DNA from: an uncultured Collinsella sp.
GTDB taxonomy: Bacteria > Actinomycetota > Coriobacteriia > Coriobacteriales > Coriobacteriaceae
Direction of reading: 5' to 3'
DNA length: 64,000 nt
Assembly: GCA_958354105.1 (NCBI GenBank)
Contig: CATWVA010000001.1
Span: 240,944-304,943, forward strand
Within the stretch, counting starts at the first letter, position 1. Each line of letters starts with the position of its first letter. Below the pieces are notes generated by a model. It did no database searches. It saw only the letters and a list, made by a program, of their open reading frames with translations, and was not told the origin of the DNA. The position numbers and the translations under genes were made by a program. Shown piece after piece: positions 55,972 to 64,000 of this stretch.

Positions 55972-56535
55972 TTAGAGAGCAGCCCAGTCAACTGCCTCGC
56001 GCCAGCGCTCGACAAGGCGCTCAAGACGCCAAGCCGCATTGGCAGGACTTGTCGAGGGCAGGACGATGGCGGGCAGCCCGGTGCGTTCTTGTAGATAGCG
56101 CTTGTAGAGCCGGCCAGCCGTACCACCGTTGCATATCACCTGCTCAATGGGAGCTGCATCGGTAATGCGCTCGATATGTGCCGGCACAACGTTGCGAATG
56201 CTCGCGTCGCTCGAGCCCTTAATGTCGCAGCCCTCGATTGCATCCCACAGGGCCACGCCGCCGTTCAGCAGCATGGCCCGCTTGGCGGCAATGGAGGCAT
56301 CGAGCGTCGCGGGCTCACCGCTTGCCAAAGGATCACCCTCGTTGGGCGGCACAGGCACACCGAGACACGCCGCCGTGACCCGCCAAAAGCGGTTCTGCGG
56401 ATTGCCATAGTAGAAGGCATTGGCGCGCGAAAGCACCGAGGGAAACGATCCGAGCACCAAAACGCGCGAGTACTGGTCGAACACGGGCTCAAACCCATGC
56501 TCAATATGCTGATAGCCCTCGTCAGACGCAGCCAT
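55972..56535 (-). CDS. DNA-deoxyinosine glycosylase (uracil-DNA glycosylase superfamily, family 6 type)
   Basis: A 187-aa base-excision enzyme that removes hypoxanthine, and perhaps uracil, from DNA. LVLGSFPSVLSRANAFYYGN followed by PQNRFWRV is motif 1. SSDASIRNVVPAHI carries the conserved Asn of this branch, and LPSTSPANAAW is the second active-site motif. It lies 3 nt after the GH13 gene and should be translated with it. Confidence 0.85.
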   Translation of the reverse strand: MAASDEGYQHIEHGFEPVFDQYSRVLVLGSFPSVLSRANAFYYGNPQNRFWRVTAACLGVPVPPNEGDPLASGEPATLDASIAAKRAMLLNGGVALWDAIEGCDIKGSSDASIRNVVPAHIERITDAAPIEQVICNGGTAGRLYKRYLQERTGLPAIVLPSTSPANAAWRLERLVERWREAVDWAAL

Positions 56536-56538
56536 GGC

Positions 56539-57915
56539 CTAGGCCCTCAACAGATAGCGCACCTCGTAGGGCGCAAGCTCGAGGGTACCCGTCAGCTCGA
56601 CCGCGAGCGCGTCGTCGGCAAGCAGATCGACAAAGGAGCCGTTGAGCTCGCCGGCGCCAAAGGTGTAAGGCTCGTCTACGGCATTCACCGCCACGAGCAC
56701 CGTCGCGCCGTCGCAGGCGCGCTCGAACAGCAGCTGCTTGTTCTGGATCACCACGTTGCGATAGGCACCGTAGTTGAGAGCACGGGCCGCCGCGTCGTCG
56801 GCCGAGCGAAGGTGCGCAAGCTGCGTGATGAACGCCGTCAGCTCGTTGGGCGCAGGCTCATCGAGCGCAGGTCGCAGCGCCCAGTCGCCATCGGGGCCGC
56901 CCTTTTCGCCGGCAATTCCCCACTCGCTGCCATAGTAGACACACGGAATGCCCGGCATGCCAAAGAGCATGCCATAGGCGGGACGCAGGCACGACTTGTC
57001 GGTGAGGATGCTCGCCAGGCGCGGCACGTCGTGGTTGTCGACAAACGACAGCAGGTGTTTGCCGCGGTAGATGCACCACGGATCGCCGCCAAACTGGCGA
57101 TGCAGCGAATGGGCAATCTCGAACATGTTGACCGAGTTAAAGCTGGAGTACAGGCCCTTGTAGCACTCGTAGTTGGTGCAGGAGTCAAGCATCTCGTCGT
57201 TGACGATCTGGTTGTAGTCGCCGTGGAGCGTCTCGCCGATCAGCACAAAATCGGGCTTGAGCTCGCGGGTAAAGGTATGCAGACGACGCATGAAGTCGCG
57301 GTCGAGCATATAGGCAACGTCCAGGCGCAGGCCGTCGACGCCAAACACGTCAGCCCAACGGCGCACGGACTCGAGCAGGTAATCGACCACAGCGGGATTT
57401 TGCAGGTTGAGCTTCACAAGTTCAAAATGGCCTTCCCAACCCTCGTACCAAAAGCCGTCGCCATAGCAGGAGTCGCCGTCAAAGCTAATGTGGAACCAGT
57501 CCTTGTACGGCGAGTCCCACTTACGCTCCTGCACATCACGGAAGGCCCAGAAGCCGCGGCCGACGTGGTTGAAGACCGCATCGAGCACCACACGGATGCC
57601 ATGGGCGTGCAGCGTCTCGCATACGGCGGCAAAATCGGCATCCCCGCCCAGGCGGCGGTCGACATGGCGCAGGCTGCGCGTATCATAGCCGTGGCTGTCG
57701 GATTCGAGCGGCGGGTTGATGAGCACAGCGCCAACGCCGAGTTCTTGCAGGTAGTCAGCCCATTGGGCGATCTTCATGATGGGTGCATCGGGGTCGGGCG
57801 CAGCGTTGGCAGCCTGGGCGAGTTCATCCTCGGCAACGGGAGCGGCGTTTTCGCGCGGAGCTCCGCAAAAGCCCAGCGGATAGATCTGATAGAACGTCGT
57901 CTCGTATGCCCACAT
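56539..57915 (-). CDS. GH13 alpha-amylase family glycosidase
   Basis: A 458-aa intracellular enzyme with no signal peptide. The four GH13 regions are clear: VVLDAVFNHVG, GLRLDVAYML (nucleophile Asp), FVLIGETLHG (acid Glu) and LLSFVDNHDVPR. It lacks the N-terminal domain of neopullulanases and is short, so it probably cleaves maltodextrins or a small alpha-glucoside. ATG 57915 follows GGGAGG. Confidence 0.88.
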   Translation of the reverse strand: MWAYETTFYQIYPLGFCGAPRENAAPVAEDELAQAANAAPDPDAPIMKIAQWADYLQELGVGAVLINPPLESDSHGYDTRSLRHVDRRLGGDADFAAVCETLHAHGIRVVLDAVFNHVGRGFWAFRDVQERKWDSPYKDWFHISFDGDSCYGDGFWYEGWEGHFELVKLNLQNPAVVDYLLESVRRWADVFGVDGLRLDVAYMLDRDFMRRLHTFTRELKPDFVLIGETLHGDYNQIVNDEMLDSCTNYECYKGLYSSFNSVNMFEIAHSLHRQFGGDPWCIYRGKHLLSFVDNHDVPRLASILTDKSCLRPAYGMLFGMPGIPCVYYGSEWGIAGEKGGPDGDWALRPALDEPAPNELTAFITQLAHLRSADDAAARALNYGAYRNVVIQNKQLLFERACDGATVLVAVNAVDEPYTFGAGELNGSFVDLLADDALAVELTGTLELAPYEVRYLLRA

Positions 57916-57989
57916 AGCAACCTCCCGGTAAGCTCAACACAACGATATCCATTGTATGCCCGGCTTGTATCCTCTCCCCCAAAATAAGT

Positions 57990-58050
57990 TGCGGTGAAAT
58001 AATTCCTGCTTGGGCCTTCAGAGGCCTTAAACAGGAGCTATTCCACCGCA
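57990..58050 (-). terminator. Long hairpin after the MFS gene
   Basis: A 19-nt arm TGCGGTGAAATAATTCCTG (57990-58008) pairs with 58032-58050 at 16 of 19 positions, with the rest possible G-U pairs on one strand; an inner GGCCT/AGGCC stem fills the loop. On the minus strand AACTTATTTTGGGGG follows, a weak U-tract. It may end the MFS transcript. Confidence 0.6.
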
Positions 58051-58068
58051 GCTGATGAGGGGACGTGA

Positions 58069-59265
58069 TTAGGCGACGGGCTTTGCGCGGCGTATGGCTG
58101 GGAACAGTACGGTGATGGCAAGGATGACGCCCACGACGGTAATCGCCCCGCCCGCAAAGCCAATCCAAGCGATACCGGGACCCGAAACCACGGCGCCGCC
58201 GATTGCGGTGCCCGTGCCGATACCGAGGTTAAACAGGCCCGAGAAGATCGACATGGCGACGGCCGACGAATCCGCCGGTGTGTACTTGATGAGCTCGGCC
58301 TGGAACGCCACGTTAAAGGCTGTGGAGCAGCAGCCCCATAGCGCGCAGACGGCAAGCACTGCTACGAGCGACGATGCGACCGGACCCATGAGCAGCAGAG
58401 CCACCGGCACGCCGGAGAGCGTGATAGCCAAGAACGGAAAGCGATGGCCATCGAACAGGCGGCCAAACAGCCAGCTTCCGAGCAGACCGGAGCAGCCAAA
58501 CGCCGTCAGCGTCATGGTAATAGCGCTTGCGTCGACGTGCGCGACCTGCGCCAGGAACGGCTCGATATAGCTGTAACCCGCATAATAGCCGGTTGCCATG
58601 AACACCGTGACCGCATAAAGCGCGATGAGGAATGGATTCTTGAGCAGCTCGGGCAGCTGCTTAACGGTAAAGCGCTCGCCCACCGGCATGGCCGGGAACA
58701 CCGCGGCCTGGTACACCACCGCGGCGGCAGAGAAGGCACCGACCACGGCAAACGTCATGCGCCAGCCCACAGCTAGTCCGATGGCGCGGCCGATCGGCAG
58801 GCCAAAGATCTGCGCGATGGACGAGCCCGTGGCGATTATGCTGATGGCGAGCGCCCCGTGGCGACTGTCGACCAGGCGCGAGGCCATGATTGAAGCGACT
58901 GACCAGAACACGGCATGCGCGCAGGCGACCACCAGACGCGCGCAAACCAAAATAGGATAGGTGGGCGCCACAGCGGACAGGAACTGGCCGAGCGAAAACA
59001 CGGCCAAAACGCCCAACAGCATCCGCTCGAACTCAAAGCGCGAGGCAAACACCATAAGCGGCAGCGACAGCAGCATGACGCCCCAGGCATAGACCGAAAT
59101 CATGATGCCTGCCTGGGCCTCGGTGAGCGAGAACGACGCGGCGATATCAGTCAGAAGGCCGATGGGCATGAACTCTGATGTGTTGAACACGAACGAACAG
59201 CAGGCGAGCCCGATAAGCGGGAGCCACTGCTTGAGCGAGATGCCATCTTGTCTTGCCTGGGTCAT
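58069..59265 (-). CDS. MFS exporter, SotB/AraJ-like
   Basis: A 398-aa 12-helix major facilitator. The N-terminal LACCSFVFNTSEFMPIGLLT followed by DIAASFSLTEAQAG is typical of the sugar-efflux/chloramphenicol-resistance-type DHA1 group (SotB, AraJ, YdhP). The substrate could be sugars or drugs. The start ATG 59265 has GAGAGG upstream; the frame continues further without family similarity. Confidence 0.85.
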   Translation of the reverse strand: MTQARQDGISLKQWLPLIGLACCSFVFNTSEFMPIGLLTDIAASFSLTEAQAGIMISVYAWGVMLLSLPLMVFASRFEFERMLLGVLAVFSLGQFLSAVAPTYPILVCARLVVACAHAVFWSVASIMASRLVDSRHGALAISIIATGSSIAQIFGLPIGRAIGLAVGWRMTFAVVGAFSAAAVVYQAAVFPAMPVGERFTVKQLPELLKNPFLIALYAVTVFMATGYYAGYSYIEPFLAQVAHVDASAITMTLTAFGCSGLLGSWLFGRLFDGHRFPFLAITLSGVPVALLLMGPVASSLVAVLAVCALWGCCSTAFNVAFQAELIKYTPADSSAVAMSIFSGLFNLGIGTGTAIGGAVVSGPGIAWIGFAGGAITVVGVILAITVLFPAIRRAKPVA

Positions 59266-59313
59266 GTAGGAAACCTCTCCGATTGTCATGGGCGGTGGGC
59301 GATTATATAGCAA

Positions 59314-59347
59314 CGGCCCCGCATCCGTCAGTACAGATGCGGGACCG
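59314..59347 (-). terminator. Terminator after feoAB
   Basis: CGGCCCCGCATC (59314-59325) pairs with GATGCGGGACCG (59336-59347) with one mismatch, and TTGCTATATAA follows on the minus strand. It separates feoAB from the MFS gene. Confidence 0.7.
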
Positions 59348-59388
59348 CAATCAACTCAATACACAGGGGTTGCGCCGTCAATAAATAG

Positions 59389-61749
59389 CTAAGCCAACCC
59401 CAACAATATGCCCGCCGAATGCACGACAAACGCCACGATCCAGGCGACCGTCACCTGAAACGCGAACACGGCAACGGCATAGCGCGCACCCAGCTCGCTC
59501 TTGACGGCACCGATGGCCGCCACGCAGGGCGGGTACAGCAGCGTAAAGACCAGGAACACGTAAGCGGTAAACGGCGAAAACATGGTCGACAGTGCCGCGG
59601 GCGAGGTCGCGCCCAAAAGCACCGTGAGGGTCGAGATGACACTCTCCTTGGCGATAAGACCGGTGACGAGCGCCGTGGATGCTCGCCAATCGCCAAACCC
59701 AAGCGGCGCCAGCGCCGGCGCGATGATGCTGCCGAGACCCGCAAGCAGGCTTTGCGACTGATCGGCGACCACATTAAAGCGGATGTCGAACGTCTGAAGG
59801 AACCAAATGACCACCGTAGCGGCAAAGATAATGGTGAAGGCCTTGGTGATGAAGTCCTTGGCCTTATCCCATGCCAGCATCACCGTCGTCTTAACGCTCG
59901 GCAGGCGGTAATTGGGGAGCTCCATGATAAACGGCACCGGGTCGCCCTTAAATGCCGTGCGGTTGAGCACCAAAGCCGCTATGCATCCGACCGCAATGCC
60001 AATCAGATAGAGCGAGACCATGGCGGGAACTGTCGCCTGCGGGAAAAACGCCCCGCACAGCAGACCGTAGACCGGCAACTTGGCCGAACAGCTCATGAAC
60101 GGCGTGAGCATGACCGTCATCTTGCGGTCGTGCTCGGATGGGAGCGTACGGGTCGACATGATAGCCGGCACGGTGCAGCCAAAACCGACGAGCATGGGCA
60201 CAAAGCTGCGGCCCGACAGGCCAAAGCGACGCAATACCTTATCCATGACAAAGGCCACGCGCGCCATGTAGCCCGAGTCTTCCAGAATGGAGAGGAACAA
60301 GAAGAGCACGACGATGATCGGCAGGAAGGTCAGCACGCTGCCCACGCCCGTGAGAACACCGTCGACGGCCAGCGAGCGCACCACGTCGTTGGTGCCGAAC
60401 GCCTTGAGACCCGCATCGGCCGAGGCGATGATGGCAGCGATGCCGTCCTCCATAAGTCCCTGCAACGCCGCGCCGATCACGCCAAACGTCAGCCAAAAGA
60501 CGAGGCCCATGATCACCAGGAACGCCGGAATGGCTGTGTAACGACCTGTCAGGATGCGGTCAATCTTGACGGAGCGCACGTGCTCGCGGCTCTCGTGCGG
60601 CTTTACGACGCAGCGCCCGCACACGTCGCCGATAAAGCCGAAGCGCATGTCGGCCAGCGCAGATAGACGGTCGGTGCCGGCCTCGCCCTCCATCTGGGTA
60701 ATGATGTGCTCGATGGCGTCAAGCTCGTTGCGATCCAGATGAAGTGCCTCGGTCACCAGCTCGTCGCCCTCAACCAGCTTGGTCGCCGCAAAACGCACGG
60801 GAATGTGCGCCGTCGCGGCATGGTCCTCGATCAGGTTGGCAATGCCGTGGATGCAGCGATGCAGTGCACCGCCGTCTGGACCATCGGGCGCACAGAAGTC
60901 CAGGCGACCGGGGCGCTCACGGAACCGCGCCACGTGCAAGGCATGATCCACCAGCTCGCCGATACCCTCGTTGCGGGCAGCGCTAATGGGGACAACGGGC
61001 ACGCCCAACAGGCTCTCGAGCAGGTTGACGTCCACGGCGCCGCCGTTGGCCGTCACCTCGTCCATCATGTTGAGCGCGATGACCATGGGGCGGTCGAGCT
61101 CCATAAGCTGCAGCGTCAGGTACAGGTTACGCTCGATATTAGTAGCGTCGATGATGTCGATGATGGCGTCGGGGTTTTCGTCCAGGATAAATTGGCGACT
61201 GACGATCTCTTCGCCCGTGTACGGAGACAGCGAATAGATGCCGGGCAGGTCGGTAACGCTTGCCTCGGGATGGTTACGGATGGTGCCGTCCTTGCGGTCG
61301 ACCGTCACGCCGGGAAAGTTACCGACATGTTGGTTGGAGCCCGTAAGCTGGTTGAACAGCGTGGTCTTACCGCAGTTTTGGTTGCCGGCGAGGGCGAAAT
61401 GCAGCGGCGCACCCTCGGGCACGGCCGTTTTTGCCGCACGGGGCGAATACGTCCCCTCGCCAAGTGCCGGGTGCTCCGTCGTGCCGATTGCGGCGTTAGT
61501 GCGCGGACCCGTGTCTGTGTCGTGAACACCCACGAGCTCGATGCGAGCAGCATCGTCCTTGCGCAGCGTCAACTCGTAGCCACGCAGGCGAATCTCGAGC
61601 GGGTCGCCCATAGGAGCGTACTTCATCATGGTGACTTCGGTGCCCGGCGTTAGGCCCATGTCCAAAATATGCTGTCGGAGCGCCTGATCATCGGATGTCA
61701 CCGATGCGACAACGGCGTCCTTTCCAATCTCGAGTGTATCGAGCTTCAC
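59389..61749 (-). CDS. feoB: Ferrous iron transporter, FeoA-FeoB fusion
   Basis: A 786-aa inner-membrane Fe2+ importer. Residues 1-75 are an SH3-like FeoA domain (ILDMGLTPGTEVTMMKYAPM). A linker leads to the G-protein domain: GNQNCGKTTLFNQLTGSNQH (G1), NFPGVTVDRKDG, DLPGIYSLSPYT (G3) and NMMDE (G4). The helical insertion and the permease core with GFGCTVPAIMSTRTL and TPFMSCSAKLPVY follow. FeoA is separate in E. coli. The upstream region contains GGTTAGCCCCGG on the minus strand, loosely like an iron-responsive DtxR/IdeR box. Confidence 0.94.
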   Translation of the reverse strand: MKLDTLEIGKDAVVASVTSDDQALRQHILDMGLTPGTEVTMMKYAPMGDPLEIRLRGYELTLRKDDAARIELVGVHDTDTGPRTNAAIGTTEHPALGEGTYSPRAAKTAVPEGAPLHFALAGNQNCGKTTLFNQLTGSNQHVGNFPGVTVDRKDGTIRNHPEASVTDLPGIYSLSPYTGEEIVSRQFILDENPDAIIDIIDATNIERNLYLTLQLMELDRPMVIALNMMDEVTANGGAVDVNLLESLLGVPVVPISAARNEGIGELVDHALHVARFRERPGRLDFCAPDGPDGGALHRCIHGIANLIEDHAATAHIPVRFAATKLVEGDELVTEALHLDRNELDAIEHIITQMEGEAGTDRLSALADMRFGFIGDVCGRCVVKPHESREHVRSVKIDRILTGRYTAIPAFLVIMGLVFWLTFGVIGAALQGLMEDGIAAIIASADAGLKAFGTNDVVRSLAVDGVLTGVGSVLTFLPIIVVLFLFLSILEDSGYMARVAFVMDKVLRRFGLSGRSFVPMLVGFGCTVPAIMSTRTLPSEHDRKMTVMLTPFMSCSAKLPVYGLLCGAFFPQATVPAMVSLYLIGIAVGCIAALVLNRTAFKGDPVPFIMELPNYRLPSVKTTVMLAWDKAKDFITKAFTIIFAATVVIWFLQTFDIRFNVVADQSQSLLAGLGSIIAPALAPLGFGDWRASTALVTGLIAKESVISTLTVLLGATSPAALSTMFSPFTAYVFLVFTLLYPPCVAAIGAVKSELGARYAVAVFAFQVTVAWIVAFVVHSAGILLGLA

Positions 61750-61767
61750 GCGCTCATCCTTTCGTTA

Positions 61768-61800
61768 GACGCGGTTAACCGTTTACCGGGGCTAACCAAC
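61768..61800 (-). promoter_or_regulatory. Possible iron-regulator site upstream of feoAB
   Basis: On the minus strand TTGGTTAGCCCCGGTAAACG and GGTTAACC follow each other just before the feoAB start. They resemble half-sites of DtxR/IdeR operators (TTAGGTTAGSCTAACC-like) but do not form a full consensus. Confidence 0.3.
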
Positions 61801-61870
61801 TCGTAACGACAAATGATAGCGCTCTGAACTATTTTATAAAGTCAAATACCGATGTTTACCTGCGCAAACT

Positions 61871-62191
61871 TTATGCGGTGCGCCCCGAAAGCTCTTTGCG
61901 CATACCGCTCAGCGAGATCGAAACGGAACCCGACCGCGCGGTAGCAGTGAGTCGATCACCCTCGACTGACCCCGTGCATGTAAAGGGCGCCTTGCCCATC
62001 AAGACGTGGGAGATAGTACCCGAGAGTTCAAAGAAATCGCCCTCAGCGCGGGCACTCGAGAGAGCGATATTGAGACCCCTGACGTTTAGTACTGCCCTGA
62101 GCACGCCGTTCACCCCATGTGAAAACGTCACCTCGCCGCGTTTACTCCCCACCAGCGTCTGGGCCGAAACCACATACGTACCCTCAAGCAT
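61871..62191 (-). CDS. Hypothetical protein, 106 aa
   Basis: I do not recognise the family. The ATG 62191 follows GAGGAG, and the product starts MLEGTYVVSAQTLVGSKRGE. Alternating hydrophobic residues (VTFSHGVNGVLRAVLNVRGL, TGSVEGDRLTATARSGSVSI) suggest an all-beta, lipocalin-like or small beta-barrel fold. No signal peptide or membrane helix. It is next to feoAB but has its own start and no evident promoter. Confidence 0.65.
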   Translation of the reverse strand: MLEGTYVVSAQTLVGSKRGEVTFSHGVNGVLRAVLNVRGLNIALSSARAEGDFFELSGTISHVLMGKAPFTCTGSVEGDRLTATARSGSVSISLSGMRKELSGRTA

Positions 62192-62238
62192 GGCTCCTCC
62201 TCTAAGCAGACTTTTTGAAACGGGCAAGTAGTCTACTT

Positions 62239-63138
62239 TTACATATGACGCTCCAGGAAGCGGAAGGCTAGGCGGATCCAAGGACGGACTGCCACTTGCT
62301 TGTCCTCGTTGTCGACCGCGGTATTGGCGTTGCCGAGCGAAAGGCCGTGGCCACCCTGGTCAAAGACGTGCATCTCGCATGCGACCCCTTCCTCGGCCAT
62401 GCGCTGCGCAAACGGATAGACCTGCGCAATCGGCGCCGTCTTATCGTCCGAAACGCCCCACACAAAGGTCGGGGGCATCTGGCGCGAAACGTGCGTGGTA
62501 GGGCAAATGTCGGCCAGGTGCTCATCGGTCGCCTCGCCGCCCGTCACCATCGACAGATAGTCGTTGAGCAAATCGCGCCCCGTCTTGCCACCCGTCTTGG
62601 GCACGCGCAGGTCGATGCGCGGGTCGCGCGTCTGCATATCGCGCACATAGGCAAGGTCGAGCAACGGATAGCCCAGCACCACGGCGTCGGGACGAATATC
62701 CTCCGGACGAGCCCCGGCAAGGCCCGCGAAAGGTCCGGTCTTCCACTGCGTTGCCAACGAGGCGCAGATCATGCCGCCCGCCGAGAAACCCACGATGCAC
62801 ACGCGCTTGGGATCGACATGCCACTCGTCGGCGTTGGCGCGCACGGTAGCGACCATCTTGGCGAGGTCCGCCTGCGGGTGCGGAAAGCTCACGTCGCCCG
62901 TGGCGCTCGTCACATAGTTGAGCACAAAGGCCTGGTAGCCGCGGTCCAAAAACGCAAACGCCACCGGGTCCTGCTCGTGCGGAGCGATATGCGTAAACCC
63001 GCCTCCGCCGCAGATGATCACCGCGGGGCGGCGGCCATTGGGCTTGTCGGGCAGCGGCTCGGCACCCAGATACGTAAACGTCGCCGGATAATCCTCGGTC
63101 GGCTCCTCGCCCCACAGCGCATGGTTCTCAATAATCAT
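62239..63138 (-). CDS. Alpha/beta hydrolase, acetyl-xylan-esterase/BD-FAE-like
   Basis: A 299-aa cytoplasmic serine hydrolase. The oxyanion-loop region PAVIICGGGGFTHIAPHEQD (GGGG in place of HGGG), the nucleophile elbow VGFSAGGMICA, the Asp in GVSDDKTAP and the His in DQGGHGLSLG form the catalytic set. The family (like endo-1,4-xylanase-neighbour esterases) removes acetyl groups from small carbohydrates. ATG 63138 follows GGGAG. It is divergent from the PTS gene, which fits a sugar-metabolism context. Confidence 0.85.
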   Translation of the reverse strand: MIIENHALWGEEPTEDYPATFTYLGAEPLPDKPNGRRPAVIICGGGGFTHIAPHEQDPVAFAFLDRGYQAFVLNYVTSATGDVSFPHPQADLAKMVATVRANADEWHVDPKRVCIVGFSAGGMICASLATQWKTGPFAGLAGARPEDIRPDAVVLGYPLLDLAYVRDMQTRDPRIDLRVPKTGGKTGRDLLNDYLSMVTGGEATDEHLADICPTTHVSRQMPPTFVWGVSDDKTAPIAQVYPFAQRMAEEGVACEMHVFDQGGHGLSLGNANTAVDNEDKQVAVRPWIRLAFRFLERHM

Positions 63139-63264
63139 AGGTGCTCCCTCCGTGCGATTCGTGCGCACTCGTTTTTCGCACCTTAGCGTACCCCACTTGA
63201 GCCCGCGGCGCAGAAACACCCCCGCAATGAGTTGGCCTTCAACTGATATATCACAAAATCGCTG

Positions 63265-63293
63265 TTCAGAGGCATCGTTAAGCAGCGTAAAAT
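63265..63293 (+). promoter_or_regulatory. Candidate promoter of the PTS EIIA gene
   Basis: TTCAGA (63265-63270), 17-nt spacer, TAAAAT (63288-63293), about 90 nt before the ATG at 63385. Confidence 0.5.
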
Positions 63294-63312
63294 AGGAGCG
63301 CTGACCATGCTG

Positions 63313-63335
63313 GGAAACACGTACGAAACGTTTCC
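63313..63335 (+). promoter_or_regulatory. Palindromic operator candidate downstream of the EIIA promoter
   Basis: GAAACGTTTC (63325-63334) is a perfect 10-bp palindrome with a CG centre, inside the wider GGAAAC...GTTTCC dyad (63313-63318 with 63330-63335). The form resembles LacI/CcpA-family operators. Its position after the -10 fits repression. Confidence 0.5.
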
Positions 63336-63384
63336 GGCAAACCACACGCGTGCAACATGCACGCCTGATACGTTGGAGGCATCT

Positions 63385-63948
63385 ATGGGTCTGCTCGATT
63401 CGCTCAAGTCCACGTTCACTTCGTCGGGCGAGGCGTCCGTTCCGCCCGCAGCAAGCTTCGCCACCCGCGAAGGCGTCATCTACGCTCCCGTCAACGGCGT
63501 GCTCGTCAATCTGAGTGAGGTTCCCGACGAGACCATCGCCTCGGGCATGCTCGGCCAGGGCTACGGCATCGAGCCCATTACCGACACCATCTATGCGCCC
63601 GCCAACGGCCGCATCGGCGCCACCACCGTCACCAACCACTCCATCGGCATGATCACCGAGGACGGTCTTCGCGTGTTCATCCATGTTGGCCTGGGCACCG
63701 TGGAAATGAACGGCAAGGGTTTTGCCCGCTTTGTCGAGATGGGCGACACGGTCAAGGCCGGCCAGCCGCTCATCAGCTTCGATCGCGAGGCCATCAAGGC
63801 CGCCGGTCACGAGGACATCGTGACCGTCATCATCTCTGAGCTCGACCGCCTCAAGAGCATCGACCACGTCGGCGAGTCTGGCACGCTTATCGGCGGCAAT
63901 CCGCTCGTCAAGCTTGGCGATCCGCTGCTGGTTGCCAAGACCAAGTAG
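63385..63948 (+). CDS. PTS glucose-type EIIA component
   Basis: A 187-aa phosphotransferase EIIA (EIIA-Glc fold). IYAPVNGVLVNLSEVPDETI is the family start; the phosphorylated His is in GLRVFIHVGLGTVEMNGKGF, with the partner His in VTNHSIGMIT. The ATG 63385 follows TTGGAGG; the longer frame from 63307 is less likely. It takes phosphate from HPr and passes it to an EIIB. A matching EIIBC is not in the window. Confidence 0.92.
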   Translation: MGLLDSLKSTFTSSGEASVPPAASFATREGVIYAPVNGVLVNLSEVPDETIASGMLGQGYGIEPITDTIYAPANGRIGATTVTNHSIGMITEDGLRVFIHVGLGTVEMNGKGFARFVEMGDTVKAGQPLISFDREAIKAAGHEDIVTVIISELDRLKSIDHVGESGTLIGGNPLVKLGDPLLVAKTK

Positions 63949-64000
63949 CCAGGCCCCGCGCCACACAGCCAAAAGGCACCTCGTCAAGCGCCCGCGACCA

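Overview
This window looks like chromosomal DNA of a gut Coriobacteriia, most likely a Collinsella. The evidence is high GC, an AccD-AccA fusion, FabK as the enoyl reductase, a FeoA-FeoB fusion, an anaerobic purine-oxidation cluster and actinobacterial-style ribosomal and RNA polymerase genes. The genus is inferred from gene content and style; no 16S gene is present. No rRNA, tRNA, CRISPR array, transposase or phage gene was recognised.

Layout. 1-12.7 kb: a hypothetical gene, a DEDDh exonuclease, then a co-directional purine block (xdhD-like molybdo-hydroxylase, polyferredoxin, ygfK, ssnA, NCS2 permease) with a divergent YheO-type regulator and ridA. 13-18 kb: U32 protease-family protein, RluA-type pseudouridine synthase, DeoR regulator and Gfo/Idh oxidoreductase. 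18.6-24.4 kb: a ribosomal protein operon rplC-rplD-rplW-rplB-rpsS-rplV-rpsC-rplP-rpmC-rpsQ-rplN-rplX that starts at rplC and terminates after rplX. 24.8-26.7 kb: a histidine phosphatase and a CDF transporter. 26.8-36 kb: one tightly packed type II fatty-acid operon, fabH-acpP-fabK-fabD-fabG-fabF-accB-fabZ-accC-accDA, with birA divergent. 37-53.6 kb: rpoB-rpoC, an inserted ECF sigma/anti-sigma pair, rpsL-rpsG-fusA-rpsJ, galU, and rplJ-rplL. 54-64 kb: aminotransferase, unknown protein, DNA glycosylase, GH13 enzyme, MFS exporter, FeoAB, small unknown protein, alpha/beta hydrolase and a PTS EIIA.

The feature I find most unusual is a family of four giant hairpin elements (near 24.7, 40.7, 42.9 and 53.9 kb). 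Each has a conserved 64-69 nt centre, with apex AGCAC-ATTAA-GTGCT, between 35-48 bp arms. The arm sequence differs between loci but is perfectly or almost perfectly self-complementary within each copy. All four have the same orientation. Three sit directly upstream of ribosomal protein operons (rplC, rpsL, rplJ), and one overlaps the predicted -35 box of rplJ. Two are 192-nt direct repeats, about 90% identical, that bracket the sigma/anti-sigma gene pair between rpoC and rpsL, so that pair looks like an excisable cassette. A second, smaller family of hairpins keeps a GGGRCAG-type loop but changes its stem. A third shared motif, a 19-21 nt box, lies upstream of rplC, rplB and rpsL.

Functionally, the purine block can be read as an anaerobic hydroxylation and electron-transfer pathway: substrate uptake, molybdo-hydroxylase with 2Fe-2S clusters, polyferredoxin, the YgfK flavo-iron-sulfur protein, and an SsnA amidohydrolase. 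The fatty-acid operon holds every step from acetyl-CoA carboxylation to elongation, with the biotin ligase next door. Protein-level oddities include an alpha-CTD-like helix-hairpin-helix domain appended to RpoC, Arg88 in ribosomal protein S12, and a charged C-terminal tail on L16.
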